Below are positions 37,481-49,200 of a stretch of DNA of 64,000 nt, piece by piece (within the stretch, counting starts at the first letter, position 1; every line of letters begins with the position of its first letter). The stretch comes from Yponomeuta sedellus (taxonomy: Eukaryota; Arthropoda; Insecta; Lepidoptera; Yponomeutidae): NCBI GenBank assembly GCA_934045075.1, contig OW203729.1, forward strand, positions 3,979,816 to 4,043,815. Direction: 5' to 3'. The notes beneath the pieces were generated by a model. That model was not told where the DNA came from. It was given only the letters and a program-made list of their open reading frames with translations, and searched no databases. Made by a program: the position numbers and the translations under genes.

Positions 37481-37489
37481 TTATAAATG

Positions 37490-37645
37490 GCCAATGGACA
37501 GCTGGACGCTCGCACCAGCTCAGGATTGTAGATCTCTGGCAGATTGCTAGCCCTGGGTGGAGGTAAAAGGAGAGAAAAATGTGGCGTGCAGAGACCTCTT
37601 GCCCGTGTCCAGCATTGGACTAATTCAGGAAGTTTGAAGGATCAT
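37490..37645 (+). mobile_element. LINE 3' remnant
   Basis: GGACAGCTGGACGCTCGCAC, TGGCAGATTGCTAGCCCTGG and GTCCAGCATTGGACTAATTC resemble a decayed LINE C-terminus (WTDR..R..WRA..) and 3' end. Confidence 0.35.
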
Positions 37646-37879
37646 AAATGTGAAACTCTGCTTTGGGTGTTGGCGAATCACAAACGAATGAAGATAGAAT
37701 AGCGCGAGTCACGCATTTTGTACCGCTAAAATGTCAGAATTTGACAATTAATGTACTCGAACGTTGTGACAATTGAAACGCACGACTCCCGTCATCGTAT
37801 CGTACTATCTATGAAATGAAAAAACTTTATTGTAAAACAGGGTTAAAATGGTATATATTAATGCTTCGCGATACTCATA

Positions 37880-38065
37880 CATAGTTATATATTAAACGGG
37901 TCAAAGCACGATTATTTATTAGGTAAAACGTAATAACCTTATTTCCCGACGTTTCAGCAGCGTTACAGTTGCCGTGGTCTCGGGTAGGGAAATAAGGTAA
38001 TACGTTTTACGAGTACCTAATAAGTAAATAATTGCGATTTGACCCGTTTAATATATAACTATGTA
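37880..38065. mobile_element. R11 palindromic MITE
   Basis: CATAGTTATATATTAAACGG with GTCAAA on the left pairs with TTTGACCCGTTTAATATATA at 38039 on the right. Inner arms GGTAAAACGTAATA.CCTTAT and CGTGGTCTCGGGTAGGG also pair. A partial copy lies at 40783-40868. Confidence 0.75.
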
Positions 38066-38261
38066 GAGTTACAAAGATGGTTACTGGCTTCCAAACTAGG
38101 ATTGTCTGTGCTATGGATAGCCACCAAATTAGTTTTACAATAACGAATATAATTAGAAAGAAAAATGTATTATAAGTATAAATATAAGATATATATATAT
38201 ATATTGATGACGTAGTTTATCTTGTAACGTTCAATAAGTCACAGTTTTTGTCTTCATCTTT

Positions 38262-38335
38262 TTCTTCAGGGTATATTGCTGGACATAGCCCCCCCCCCTA
38301 ATGAGCGCCATAGCGCCCCGTGTTCAGCTTGCCGC
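38262..38335 (-). repeat. R5 fragment
   Basis: TATTGCTGGACATAGCCC, a C run and CCTAATGAGCGCCATAGCGC are the reverse of the R5 end. Confidence 0.6.
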
Positions 38336-38339
38336 TTGT

Positions 38340-39280
38340 CATCAGTAATATATATCTTATATTAGTGATCCTAGATAGTAAAATATTAAGTTTTCAGCCG
38401 AATCTCACGCCAAAGCTCTGCTAATAATCAAAAGACTGTTTCTTCCTAAAGAGAAACCAATCATACGATCGAGCAAGCTTTACCCGGGAAACCCTTAGCT
38501 TCCCAAGGGGCGCCTTTACATTTAAGTAGGTCACAAGGACTATCGATCGTACACGCCCTTCGCCCGACTGTTGCCAGTCAGTTAACTCCAGGTTACTGCT
38601 AGTAATTGTGGCATTGGCCCCGTTTCGGTCGACGATACGTTTTACTTTAGGGATTTGGAGGATAATTTCGTTCTGGTTTTCCTTTCAGTGGTTTTCCTTA
38701 ACCCTTCAAGTGCCTATTATTTTACCCGGAACCGGCCGGGTCAAACTAGGAAATTAACTTTTCTAGTTTGTCTCGGGTCTTGGATGTTATCGATGTATTT
38801 ATTGTATTAAATCTATCGTCGAGTTAGCACCTATAATACAAGTCATTAAGTTGTACTTAGTATAGGGCTTACGAGATCTGTGTAATATTATGTCCATGAA
38901 TATTTATTATTATTTATTATTCTACCCTCTGGGTTACCACCGGTTAAACATAGTAATGCAATTACAATCTACGTTCGTAACACAATACATTTCTTATAGC
39001 TCAACGAAAGCCAAGACAGGATCTAGAAGAGCGCGTTAATATGTTTGATCAAATCAAACCAGTCTCGGTCGCAACCTTTTTCTCGCGAACGAGGAAAGAC
39101 ATTCAAGACCACCACAAGTTGCTAGAGGACTTTCAACTATGTATATCACCTAGTTAACCTAAAATACCCGACCAGTGAGGTACAGTCGCCAACAATGCCT
39201 CCTTTACTACACGGATGTTCATTTTACCGTAAAAGGACCAGAGGAAAGGGCTCCAAACAATTCTATATACCTTTCAATAC
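38340..39280. other. Spacer with no recognisable feature
   Basis: Ordinary-looking AT-rich sequence; no repeat family from this window, no splice-bounded frame. Confidence 0.4.
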
Positions 39281-39282
39281 TA

Positions 39283-39428
39283 TAAATAAATAAACAAACA
39301 AACAAACAAACAAACAAACAAACAAACAAACAAACAAACAAACAAACAAACAAACAAACAAACAAACAAACAAACAAACAAACAAACAAAAAAACAAACA
39401 AACAAACAAACAAACAAACAAATAAATA
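39283..39428 (+). repeat. (AAAC)n microsatellite
   Basis: About 36 near-perfect tetranucleotide units with AAAT units at both edges. Open frames reading CLFV repeats across it are by-products. Confidence 0.97.
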
Positions 39429-39453
39429 ATGTTTTTCTTACACATTTTATTAT

Positions 39454-39500
39454 GTAGCCTATAAACCTTCTCTCAAAAAGAGAGAAGGTTTATAGGCTAC
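39454..39500. repeat. Perfect 21-bp hairpin with 5-base loop
   Basis: The left arm (39454-39474, starting GTAGCCTATAAACC) is the exact complement of the right arm (39480-39500) around AAAAA. No other copy of these arms is seen in the window. Confidence 0.95.
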
Positions 39501-39504
39501 AAAA

Positions 39505-39770
39505 TAAATGGGCTTAAATACCACGCGTGCCCGCCGCGGATTGGCAATTTCAAGCGCTGAGGTACCTACCTTTTTGAGCACCTCAGACAGTCAGTTTTCC
39601 TCACGATGTTTTCCTTCACGGTAAGCGGCTGATATTGCTGCTATAACTTCACAAATGTACATAACTTAAGAAAAAAACATAATTATTGGTACATACCCGC
39701 GCTGGGAGTCGAACCTAGGTCTCCCGTTTCCGAGTTCATTGCTCTACCCAGTGAGCTATCGAACATTTTC
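39505..39770 (-). repeat. tRNA-related SINE (S4-like)
   Basis: The reverse reads GATAGCTCACTGGGTAGAGC (A box), AGGTTCGACTCCC (B box), then the CGTGAAGGAAAACATCGTGA core and the GAAATTGCCAATCCGCGGCG end. Confidence 0.65.
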
Positions 39771-40122
39771 ATATTAAGTCGTTAAAATAAAGCTTGTTTA
39801 GCCCTACGTAGAGAGCCAGGTCTGTCGTCAGAGTCCTCAAACACAGTATCTTCGCGTTTAGTTTACAGTACAAAATGCAGTAGTTGCCGATCATATAGCA
39901 ACTCTATGGCGCAAGGATTAAAAGCGAAAATCAAACAATTTGTGGCCTCTTGAATGTCCTCGAACAAAATACAAACAGACAGATTGTCCAGGTCAGTTCC
40001 ATTTCTAGCTAGCAATCTAGAGAGCAGATCGGGTCATCGTGGGTTAAGCGTGGGTCAGGGCGTGCCTTACTGCCCTACTGAGGCAAGCCCCTGTGGCTCG
40101 GTTTTGCGGTAATTATCTAGGG

Positions 40123-40433
40123 CTGAGTGCTTAGTGTGAGTTTGACAGATCCAATGGAATAACTTTACTACCGCGTTAATCGAAAATTGAGTAGTGAGTA
40201 TGAGTAAGTTAACTGTTCGAACTGGTAAAACGCTGTCACAGTATAACTCGCACTCGCGTTTATTCGTGTTTTGGCTGGTAAACGTGTTCACTTCTCAACG
40301 TAAACCATTACAACTCACACTCAGCAATTTTAATTTCCATACTTGTCGCTAGGTGGCGCTTCCTCGATGCTATAGAAATATGAGTTTACGTTAACGCGAT
40401 CGAGTAGTTAAAAAACTCGCACTAAGCACTCTG
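40123..40433. mobile_element. MITE-C
   Basis: The terminal arms TGAGTGCTTAGTGTGAGTTT and AACTCGCACTAAGCACTC are inverted. The interior has CTCAACGTAAACCATTACAA and GCGCTTCCTCGATGC. The inverted partner is at 53781-54100. Confidence 0.83.
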
Positions 40434-40479
40434 ATTACATTTTGAAGGATTCTTGCAGGTAAAATAATAAAACTTATAC

Positions 40480-40690
40480 AAAGAAAGATAGATAGAGAAC
40501 ACTTTATTGCACAACCAGAAAAAGGAATACAACCACAACATCTCCAATCTAAGTAATGTTATACAATTGGCGGTCCTATCGCTAAGAGCGATCTCTTCCA
40601 GACAAACTTTGGATGGAGTCGGTACGTGCATGTACATACATAATTAAATCGAAAATATATTGATACCAAACAGCAAAAGAGTGCGAGAAT
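40480..40690 (-). repeat. R8 LINE-tail-like repeat
   Basis: The reverse of TATCAATATATTTTCG to CTGGTTGTGCAATAAAGTGT with a GATA-rich start on the plus strand. It is one of the best-preserved copies. Confidence 0.72.
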
Positions 40691-40756
40691 ATAATTGCTT
40701 ATCAATTAAAAAGAGAAAATAATTACCTACGAAAAATCTACATTATAAAAATCTAT

Positions 40757-40868
40757 ATAAAATAATCGCGATTATTTTATAGGTAAAACGTAACGTCGGG
40801 AATTACTGTAATTATGTTTTAACTAATATATAAACGCGATTATACCTGTTTAATATATAACTATGTAT
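40757..40868. repeat. R11 remnant starting with a 24-bp palindrome
   Basis: Bases 40757-40780 form a perfect palindrome (ATAAAATAATCG and its complement). The following GGTAAAACGTAACGTCGGGA and TGTTTAATATATAACTATGT belong to R11. Confidence 0.7.
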
Positions 40869-40879
40869 TACCATTAGTA

Positions 40880-41290
40880 AGCAGTGGTAGCTCAGTGGGT
40901 AGAACCATGGACTGGCAAGCGAGAGCCCCAGGTTCGATCCCGAGTGCGGGCATGTTCCAATAACTGTTTAATTTCAAAGTTACGTACATTTGCGAATTTG
41001 TAGTAGCAATACCACACGCTAACCGTGAAGGAAAACATCGTGAGGAAACCCGCGGCTTGGTTGGCTCCGCACGTATTGACTATTCTTTCCTGTGGGCTAG
41101 GCCGACTAAGCTGTCAGGATGGTATAGGTGCTGGGCAAGCCTACACCATCTATACAAACATGTCCCAGGCACTACAGCGTCGGAGTGGTCCCTTCACCCA
41201 TCTTGTGTGGGTGAAGGTGCCACTGGACGCTTTATAAATCATCTCATTAAAGTAGATGCCAAAGGCCAATATATTATTATTATTATGTAT
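40880..41290 (+). repeat. S4 tRNA-derived SINE, full copy
   Basis: The tRNA-like head GGTAGCTCAGTGGGTAGAAC with B box GGTTCGATCCC leads to TGAAGGAAAACATCGTGAGG, AGGATGGTATAGGTGCTGGG, CAAGCCTACACCATC and CATCTCATTAAAGTAGATGC. The reverse copy at 45155 matches end to end. Confidence 0.8.
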
Positions 41291-41359
41291 TAGCATCGGG
41301 AGCGATTAAGAAATAGAAAAAACTATATAAAGAGATACTAAGAAAACTTCGATGAAATA

Positions 41360-41425
41360 CAGTCTGTTAGCTTTTAGAATATACCTCGGGCTTTACAGTA
41401 TGGTTCGGTTTTCGCCGACGATCGG
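41360..41425. mobile_element. MITE-A, left-end fragment
   Basis: TACAGTCTGTTAGCTTTTAG, ATATACCTCGGG and GGTTCGGTTTTCGCCGA, then the copy breaks off. Confidence 0.75.
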
Positions 41426-41639
41426 CGCAGAGCTTTTATTCCTAGTCTTTTTTAATGAAGTTTAATTATATTCGAACTCTTTATTATACACACTAGAAAA
41501 TAAAAGAATAGTAGAATAGAAAATACATTAAAAGGCTTACAAATGTAAGATTTTGCCGTATATAATTAATAAGTCTGTTCTTGTAAGGATCGGCTAGATT
41601 TATTTAAGCCGATTTACATAAAATCACGCTTGTACGGTT

Positions 41640-42115
41640 TGACCCCTCTTTCGCTTCATCAATCCCTACAAGTACTACTATTATAAACGCGAAAGTTTGT
41701 AAGTATGGATGGTGTTTGTTACTCTTCCACGTAGAAACTACTGAATGGATTTTAATGAAACTTTACAATAATATAGCTTATACAACAGAATATCACACAG
41801 GCTACAATTTATAAAGATATTGTGTGAATTGTCCAAAATATGATCATAAGTGTCAAGTAGAAAAAAAATCTTGCCGATAATCCTGCGCAGACGAAGTCGC
41901 GGGCAGCTAATATTAAATATTATTATATCTATAATATAAAAATGAATCGCTGAATGTGTTGGTAAGCGCAAATCTCGAGAGCAGCTGGACCTATTTCGCC
42001 GATTCTTTTTGTAGAATATTCCTTGGAGTACGAGGATGGTTCTTACGGAGAGAAAAATAAAAAAAATAAAGAATCGACTGTTAGGCGGTACGAAGTTCGC
42101 TGGGTCAGCTAGTTT
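41640..42115 (-). repeat. R6 repeat
   Basis: The reverse of AGCTGACCCAGCGAACTTCG to CCGATTCTTT-type, GCAAATCTCGAGAGCAGCTG and TAAAAATGAATCGCTGAATG ends at about 42113. An upstream AT-rich part (41690-41910, with ATGAAACTTTACAATAATAT) looks like the same family's body. Confidence 0.6.
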
Positions 42116-44390
42116 AATAAATTAACGTATTCTTTAACATAAAACCGTGCTGTGATTTCTCCTTTTCACAGGCGAAATTCCACACATTTTCGGAAACCAT
42201 TATTCTGTCACCCAGCCTACAGTTCCTTCTTCCCAATTCCTGCGGCGGCGCATGTAGGTATCTGCGCCAAATTCCGCTGTCACACGTGATATACTGAGCC
42301 CGAGGTATGCGCACGCGTTGACAGGCCATTTAAACTAGACCAGAGTTAACTTTGCATCTGGTGTCATCTTTAACGCCCTGTGATTAGTATCTTTATAGCT
42401 TGAATCGGTTTTATTTAGTCAGGTTTCTGGTCTTCAGACTGCAGGCAGGCTGAATCCAGCAACGCTGCACTTGTTATAACTTTTAATCACTTGTAATAGA
42501 GGTCTTTAAGACTTGTAGCGTATGGTTTTCTAGTCAACTCACGAGCCAAGATCTTCCTGCGTCTGAGTTAAACTTTATCGCCTTGTAATAAGGGCTATTA
42601 CGGCCTGGCTGGAGGCTGTAAGACTTTACTGGCGCCACTGGGCTAATTGCAAGGTGCGCGGGCGCAGCGCTCTGTGATTTACGACAGGCTGGGAATTGTA
42701 ACAGGAAGGTGGTAGACAGCCTTATAATGCCGTATTAACGTCAGAAAATCGACTACAAACATATCAGTTTTTGCAATCCGTTTTGCGATTTCATTCGATG
42801 TATATAGGTAGATAGATAGATAGAGACCACTTTATTGCACAACCAGAAAATAAATTATAGGTAATAATAATTGTACTTATTTCTTACGTTAATTACATAA
42901 TAAGTTTTACGTTTAACGGATATTATCGCGTACTTTATGCTCGCGAATTACACAATTAACTTGTCTATGAAACGTACATATGTATAAGCATCCTGAATCT
43001 TAGAAGTCGCGTACCTCGGGAGAGACCTGGCCATAGCAAAGGACGAAAGTGGGTGAATAAATTGGTCTGGAATAGTGCCTGAGGTCAGTTCTATTGGACA
43101 ACTGTGCATTTGGTAGGCCTAGTGGATCTCAATCCGCCATTCATAACTTGGTTAGAAGCTCGCGAAGGCGCCACACTTTCCGCCCTTTGCAGGCGCGTGC
43201 GTCGACTTACGTATTACGTAGCAACTTTGTCGACAAGTGATCCGAGCTGTTGTGTTATAGGAAAATTGACAAGGCAAAGGAAGGCATAAAGGCGTAAAGT
43301 TATTTTACAAGGTTGTCTAATTAGTTGTAGAATTTTTGTGTTTGGAAATTTTGAGCTTACGCCAATATCAACTCAAAATTTATGAGACTTTATTAGATTA
43401 GATTAAATTGGAACTCTTTATTGTACATATCAGAAAATAAATTAAATTATTATTTTATATGCCAAGATTCTACACTACAAAAACAAAACTTTTATAATTG
43501 TCAAAATATTTACATCTGAAAATTCCGCATTTTTTAATAATAATATCAGGTAACAAATCACTCTCTTTAAGAAAGTGAAAACAGTTGATAAGCTCGCCTT
43601 TGTACATGATATTTCTTATGTAATGTCCTGTTAAATATTCCGTGTGCAATAAAGTGTAATGGGATAGTTGGGTTTTTTTCAAATCTACAGATAAGTATAA
43701 GACGGAGAAAATTTTATGAGCTTTCATTGAACATAAAATATTATCTCCTTATGGGCATCTCATTTTCGAGATACAATCTAAAAAGCCAAAAATTTCAAAC
43801 TTCTTTGTGCCCCCTTTACCTTTAGTAAAGTTCACCTTAAGGCAAGAGATCTAGAGGTGCTATACGACAATCCATAAGTTACTCCAGGACTAATTACCAG
43901 TCCCACAGCGTTAATGGGTGCTCGTGAAAGGTTTACGATCCGTGAATCTGTCTTAGCAAATGGAATACTCCTGTTATGCTGATGTTTAGAAGGAATTCCT
44001 ATAAGGAGCATGAATTCCAGTGAGGTCTAATCCACGGCTCCTTGAGGAATCAAACCCGTGACGGACGAGCCAGTAAGCAGTTAGTAGACAATTGTGCATT
44101 GTTAAAGGCTACTGTTACGTTAATCATTACGTCTTGCTTGAAGGTACATTCTAATATTTTAACATACGATAAGTATGCTATTTTGATACAACCGTTAGTA
44201 AGAAAATAGTAAACTTTTGCCAAATGTGGTCTGACGCTTTACTAGGTAATACAATTATGATTATTTTATATTTAGATAGTTTTCTTGTGCTTAGTTTTTG
44301 CTAAAGAAATGTCGCTTCCAAGTACCTAATTTTGGTAGCAATTTTTCTCAATCTAAAAGTAAGTATAGAATAAATAAATAAATAATAATG
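42116..44390. other. Spacer with no firm gene
   Basis: A short GATA-type R8 tail (about 42805-42850) and an AATTGGAACTCTTTATTGTA tail at 43410 are visible. No splice-bounded frame with a recognisable product is seen. Confidence 0.4.
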
Positions 44391-44392
44391 CA

Positions 44393-44660
44393 GATGTCGC
44401 TGCCTGTACGTAATACAGAGAATAGTGTAAAGAGGTTTGAAATTTCACTGATGCCGGTGAGTCACCCATTGGCTCAATTGGAAGAGCGCTGGCACGGATA
44501 GCCAGAGGTTGCGGGTTAGAATCCCGGCATGGGTGAAATTTTTAGCCTCTAAATAGGTTTTTAAATAATAGTAAGTAGAGTATAGTAGTAGATTTAAGAA
44601 ATGATGGTTGTATCCTTTTTTCTGGCTGTGCAATAAAGTCCTATCTATCTATCTAGAGAA
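44393..44660 (+). repeat. S2 repeat followed by an R8 tail
   Basis: S2 runs GATGTCGCTGCCTGTACGTA, tRNA-like head, AGCCTCTAAATAGG to about 44566. R8 tail TGGCTGTGCAATAAAGTCCT and (ATCT)n follow. Confidence 0.72.
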
Positions 44661-45154
44661 TAACAAAACTACATTAAAATTTCTATAGACTTTTAATTTA
44701 ATTTTTGTGGAGATATTTTTTGTAATTCTATGCTAAGTTATTGACTGAGAAAATAACTGGTATATAATAGCTCATATTTTTTTGAGATTTCAAAGATTTT
44801 TGTAGTCCGCTTAACCTTAACCGCTAGACCACCGAGGCAGTCACTTTGGCTTTACTAATACCCCTAGCAAACAAAACGTAACAATTTCCACACACAATGG
44901 GTACGCAATGCTAGCCGTGAAGTTCCATAAGCATTTGTTCATCCGATTATAAAACACAGCCCGCCACGGCCCATAAATCTTATTTAATTTGAGCAATAGC
45001 ACAACATGTCGTTGTTACAACAGAACCATCAAAAATTTGATTAGATAAAACGTAACTCGATCTTTTATATTGTTCGGGGGGCCACCGGGGAGTGTAGTGA
45101 TGGTAGGAGCGGAACAGATTCATCTATCAGCTAGGCAGTGTAGATTCATCAAGA

Positions 45155-45560
45155 GGTAATATTGGCCTTTTTGCATCTACTTAATGAGATGATTTATACA
45201 GCGTCCAGTGGTATCTTCACTCACACTAGATGGGTGAAGGGACCACTCCGACGCTGTAGTGCCTGGGTCATGGTTTTTATAGATGGTGTAGGCTTGCCCA
45301 GCACCTATACCATCCTGACAGCCTAGTCGGCCTAGCCCACAGGAAAGACTAGTCAATACGTGCGGAGCCAACCAAGCTGCGGGTTTTCTCACGATGTTTT
45401 CCTTCACCGTTAGCGTGTGGTATTGCGACTACAAATTCGCAAATGTACGTAACATTGAAATTAAACAAAGTCATTGGTACATGCCCGCACTCGGGATCGA
45501 ACCTGGGGCTCTCGCTTGCCAGTCTATGGTTCTACCCACTGAGCTACCACCGCTCATCAA
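45155..45560 (-). repeat. S4 tRNA-derived SINE, full copy
   Basis: The reverse complement of 40880-41290 from the tRNA-like head (at about 45555) to GCATCTACTTAATGAGATGA. The pair could fold in a shared transcript. Confidence 0.8.
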
Positions 45561-45756
45561 GAGAACTCTTTAAAGAAACAAACATCCTGACAGTTTTAGC
45601 GAGTTTATCGATGAAAATATTATGTATTTCACGAAAAATATTAGTAAATAAATAAATAAAGTAAATAATTATTTATTTACTTATTACACAGATTTCGTTA
45701 GCTCCATACTAAGTACAACTAAATGACTTAGTCTGGGGCTAACGAGCTGTTGTATC

Positions 45757-46118
45757 GTCAACCCTTGTATGTCCCCACTGCTGGGGCACGGGTCTCTTCC
45801 TGCATCGCAGGAAGGTTAGACCATACTCCACCACGGGGGCCAAGTCCGGGTTGGTGGAGGATTGTAAGACAGTGGCGGGCCTAACTGTCAGAAATTATCA
45901 AGCCGCCCATAAGGCCTCTGACATGGCTTAACGACTTCCATTGTATGACAGCCAGCACCAACGGCTTAACGTGCCTTGCGAAGCACGGAAGCGCTCGGAA
46001 AAATACCACTAGCGGTAGTCATAGGACGCTCACCCATCCCATACCTGACCGCGCCTGTTGTTGCTTAACCAAGTGATTGATTCCAATCACTCGGTTCGCC
46101 TAGGCCACGAGCGCTTCG
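45757..46118 (+). repeat. R1 repeat, complete
   Basis: From ATCGTCAACCCTTGTATGTC to GGTTCGCCTAGGCCACGAGC. It is one of the fullest copies, with both ends recognisable. Confidence 0.8.
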
Positions 46119-46149
46119 AGCTGTTGTATGTCTTATAATAATTATAACT

Positions 46150-46290
46150 CTGTTAATTAAGGAAAAAACTAAGTTTGGAGTTTTTTTGGCCATTTTTTCT
46201 CCAAAATTATCTAGATTTTGAAATGGACACCTACTTTAACATGTAACGTTCAATAAGCCACAGTTTCTGTGGAGTTTTGAATAAAATATT
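46150..46290 (+). repeat. R7 repeat
   Basis: ACTAAGTTTGGAG, CCATTTTTTCTCCAAAATTA and TCTAGATTTTGAAATGGACA, then AACGTTCAATAAGCCACAG. Confidence 0.65.
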
Positions 46291-46465
46291 TTGGCCAGAT
46301 GTCGCAGCCTGTACGTAATACAGAGAGGTTTGAAATTTCACTGATGCCGGTGAGTCGCCCATTAGCTCAGTTGGGAGAGCGCTGGCACGGATAGCCAGAG
46401 TTCGCGGCTTCGCGGGGGAATCCCGGCATGCGTGGAATTTTTGGCCTCTAAATAGGCTTTTAAAA
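46290..46465 (+). repeat. S2 tRNA-like repeat, diverged
   Basis: It has the normal A box (GCTCAGTTGGGAGAGC), but the T-arm has gained GCGGCTTCGCGGGGG. Confidence 0.7.
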
Positions 46466-46484
46466 TACTTTGTTAAACTCGCCA

Positions 46485-46655
46485 CCGAGTGGGTGCCACA
46501 CGACGGACATCGATGTCGAGGCCGGCCTAGGAGACGATGGAGAAATGGTTCCGACCAACACCTGCCGGAGTGGTCTGAGGTGCCCCAGGGTAGAAAACTC
46601 TGTACTGTATTGGGGGAGACCTTTGCCCAGCAGTGGGACACAAACATTAGGAACT
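46485..46655 (+). mobile_element. LINE C-terminal fragment
   Basis: PHDGHRCRGRPRRRWRNG in one frame and TFAQQWDTNIRN in a later stretch match the usual end of LINE polyproteins (WxPRDGRRxRGRQ..RW, then EAFAQQW). Confidence 0.6.
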
Positions 46656-46666
46656 TGGTATCGATA

Positions 46667-46960
46667 TCAACCCTTGTATGTGCCCACTGCTGGGTCGCGG
46701 GTCTCTTCCTGCATCGCAGGAAGGTTAGGCCATACTCCACCACGATGGCCAAGTCCATAAGGCTTCTGACATGGCTTAACGACTGCCATGACATGACAGC
46801 CGGCACCAACGGCTTTACGTGCCTTGCGAAGCACAAAAGCGCTCGGAAAGTGCCACTAGCGGTAGTCACGGGACGGTCACCCATCCTGCACTTGACCGCG
46901 CATTTTGTTGCTTAACTCAAGTGATTGATTACAATCACACGGTTCGACAAGGCCACGAGC
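46667..46960 (+). repeat. R1 repeat
   Basis: From ATCAACCCTTGTATGTGCCC to CACGGTTCGACAAGGCCACG with a small internal deletion after GGCCAAGTCC. Confidence 0.77.
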
Positions 46961-47574
46961 GCTTCTGGTTTGCCTGTTGAATTTGTTTGTCTTGTTCTGT
47001 TTGTCCACTGTTGGTCGTATGGCTAGACTTTAATAGTCGTAGACCACTCGCTTGGAGGACTTACGAAGAGGCATTACACCTCTACTCACTTTGAATTCCA
47101 AATGAAATTTAATCAACCTATCAGACGGGGCCCCTAAAAAAGTAATCAACATGCCCTAGGGAGGGTAAATTCCTTTCGTTTGACTCTACAATGGCCCGAA
47201 AGCAATTGTACGGTCATCCAATTTGGTACTTGATTAGTGCTTGTCATAAGCACCCCTTTAGGAGTGCACTTGACGGGCAATGGAGGAAAGGAAACGGTGA
47301 ATTTCGCAATGAAAACAATGGGTTTTATGGTTGCATTTTATAGCGGACAAATTAAACTCGTGATAGGTGCAATTTTGTTTTTTAATTTATTATTCTAAGC
47401 AAGGAAAGTTCACGATCTGTGATAAATACAGATCTTACTCTCATTATGTAATAGTTTTATTTTGTTACTATTATGTCTTTCCCATTGTCCTCTTGTAAAC
47501 TTTATTGTAACTTACCCAGCTTTATGTATGTTTATAATTGTTATACTATAATATGGAAGTATATAATTATTAAG

Positions 47575-47715
47575 TGTGGATAAGTACCCGGAACCGGCGT
47601 GCGTGCATGCAACGACTTATGAACGTTGATGAAGCGAAGGTGATCTGTCGGGATCGAGGCAAGTGGCAGTCCCTAGTCCCTCTGCCTACTCCTCTGGGAT
47701 ACAGGAATGAGGTTA
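47575..47715 (+). repeat. R10 repeat leading into a microsatellite
   Basis: AACCGGCGTGCGTGCATGCA, ACGACTTATGAACGTTGATG and GGATACAGGAATGAGGTTAT match the reverse of 9500-9715. Confidence 0.72.
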
Positions 47716-47993
47716 TGTATGTATTTATGTATGTATGTGTGTATGTATGTATGTATGTATGTATGTATGTATGTATGTATGTATGTATGTATGTATGTAT
47801 GTATGTATGTATGTATGTATGTATGTATGTATGTATGTATGTATGTATGTATGTATGTATGTATGTATGTATGTATGTATGTATGTATGTATGTATGTAT
47901 GTATGTATGTATGTATGTATGTATGTATGTATGTATGTATGTATGTATGTATGTATGTATGTATGTATGTATGTATGTATGTATGTATGTATG

Positions 47994-48024
<31 letters not shown>
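47713..48024 (+). repeat. (TATG)n microsatellite, about 310 bp
   Basis: Near-perfect tetranucleotide repeat with a few changes at the edges. Open frames of up to 223 codons across it (MYVCMYV) are artefacts of a period-4 repeat without stop codons. Confidence 0.97.
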
Positions 48025-48244
48025 ATCAATATTCTTATTGGCACACACTATCGTTCTCCCTTTATACTCGTGAACGCGTGCAGTTCGTATGTCTGGCCGC
48101 AGCACTTGTTTTCCCGACTTTTGTAAAACAATTAACAAAACATTTTAAGTTATTGATGGCAATCATCGAATCTTATCATACCTATAGGTGTCAATTGTGC
48201 ACGGAACACATACCAAATAGATATACTAGAGATATTACATTTTG

Positions 48245-48445
48245 ACGACCCCTGTGGCGCAGCGGTAGCGCATCCGCCTACCATGCAAGAGGTCCCGGGT
48301 TCAAACCCCGGATGGGGATAAAAAAAAACCCCAGGTCTTGAATGTTTACATGTTTGCGACGTTGTTGTTTCTGGTTCCCACGACACAGGGTATCCTAGTG
48401 TGGTGCCAGAAGCAATGTATGTGCCTGTATGTAAATGTTATGTTA
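48245..48445 (+). repeat. S3 tRNA-derived SINE
   Basis: CTGTGGCGCAGCGGTAGCGC, CCGGGTTCAAACCCCGG, CCCCAGGTCTTGAATGTTTA and GTATGTGCCTGTATGTAAAT: head to end. Confidence 0.78.
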
Positions 48446-48999
48446 TGTTTTCACCATTATTTTTCTGGGGTCGTTTATCTTCAATATCTTAGGTAGCCTC
48501 AAACTTAATTCAAATTGTAGAATGCAGAAGCTCAGTCCACACAATTCTATCCTGCTGCCAAGTCTAAGCTATTTCCTCCACAAGCGGTCCTTGTCCACCC
48601 CTCGCACCACTGTGTGGTAAAGCACAGCTCTTATCTCGTACTCCATAAAGGCGGTTATCGTACTAGGTGTGCATCTGCGCAGCCGGACGGAAGTCATAAT
48701 GTTTTACTGTCCACAGGCCTCTGCCCTAGGGAAACCCTTTGGTTCCATTCATAGGGCGTTAGTGTCAATTGGATTGTGTTCTTCTTGTTTCTGTTTCTTA
48801 TTTATTTTATAAGCCATACATCAAATGATTAAGTCGGCTACTTATACCTTTTAATTTTTAAGTTTTCACTCGGTCATTAATAAGATCAGTCAACTCACAG
48901 ATAACTAAATCATAGAATAATATAATTTCCCCTAATTGGAATTAAAAAAAAAACAAAACTTATAAGTCAACATAAAAAAATTCGATAAGTTTTTTTTTA

Positions 49000-49200
49000 T
49001 TAGCCATGGCTGTGTCCCACTGCTGGGCAAAGGCCTCCCCTTCAGATTTCCACTCCTCTTTGCTGACGGCCAATGCTTCCCACCCAGGTAAATATTTGGT
49101 CAGGTCATCACACCATCTCCGCCTTGGTCTGTAGCCATCGCACGGGACCCAATCAGTGACGATTTTCGCCCACCTTTCCGGCTTCGATAAGCATAAAATA
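49000..49200 (-). mobile_element. LINE 3' fragment
   Basis: AGCCATGGCTGTGTCCCACT, GCTGGGCAAAGGCCTCCCCT and CACCATCTCCGCCTTGGTCT are the reverse of a LINE C-terminus (RRRWCDDL.., then KAFAQQWDTA). Confidence 0.55.

Noticed and set aside
46231..46884. A 217-codon minus-strand frame
   Set aside because: It spans S2, a LINE fragment and R1 in turn. It is a chance frame over repeats.
47574..48245. A 223-codon frame of MYVC repeats and matching frames on the other strand
   Set aside because: It is a TATG tetranucleotide repeat. Period 4 without stops is open in all frames, so length is no evidence of coding.
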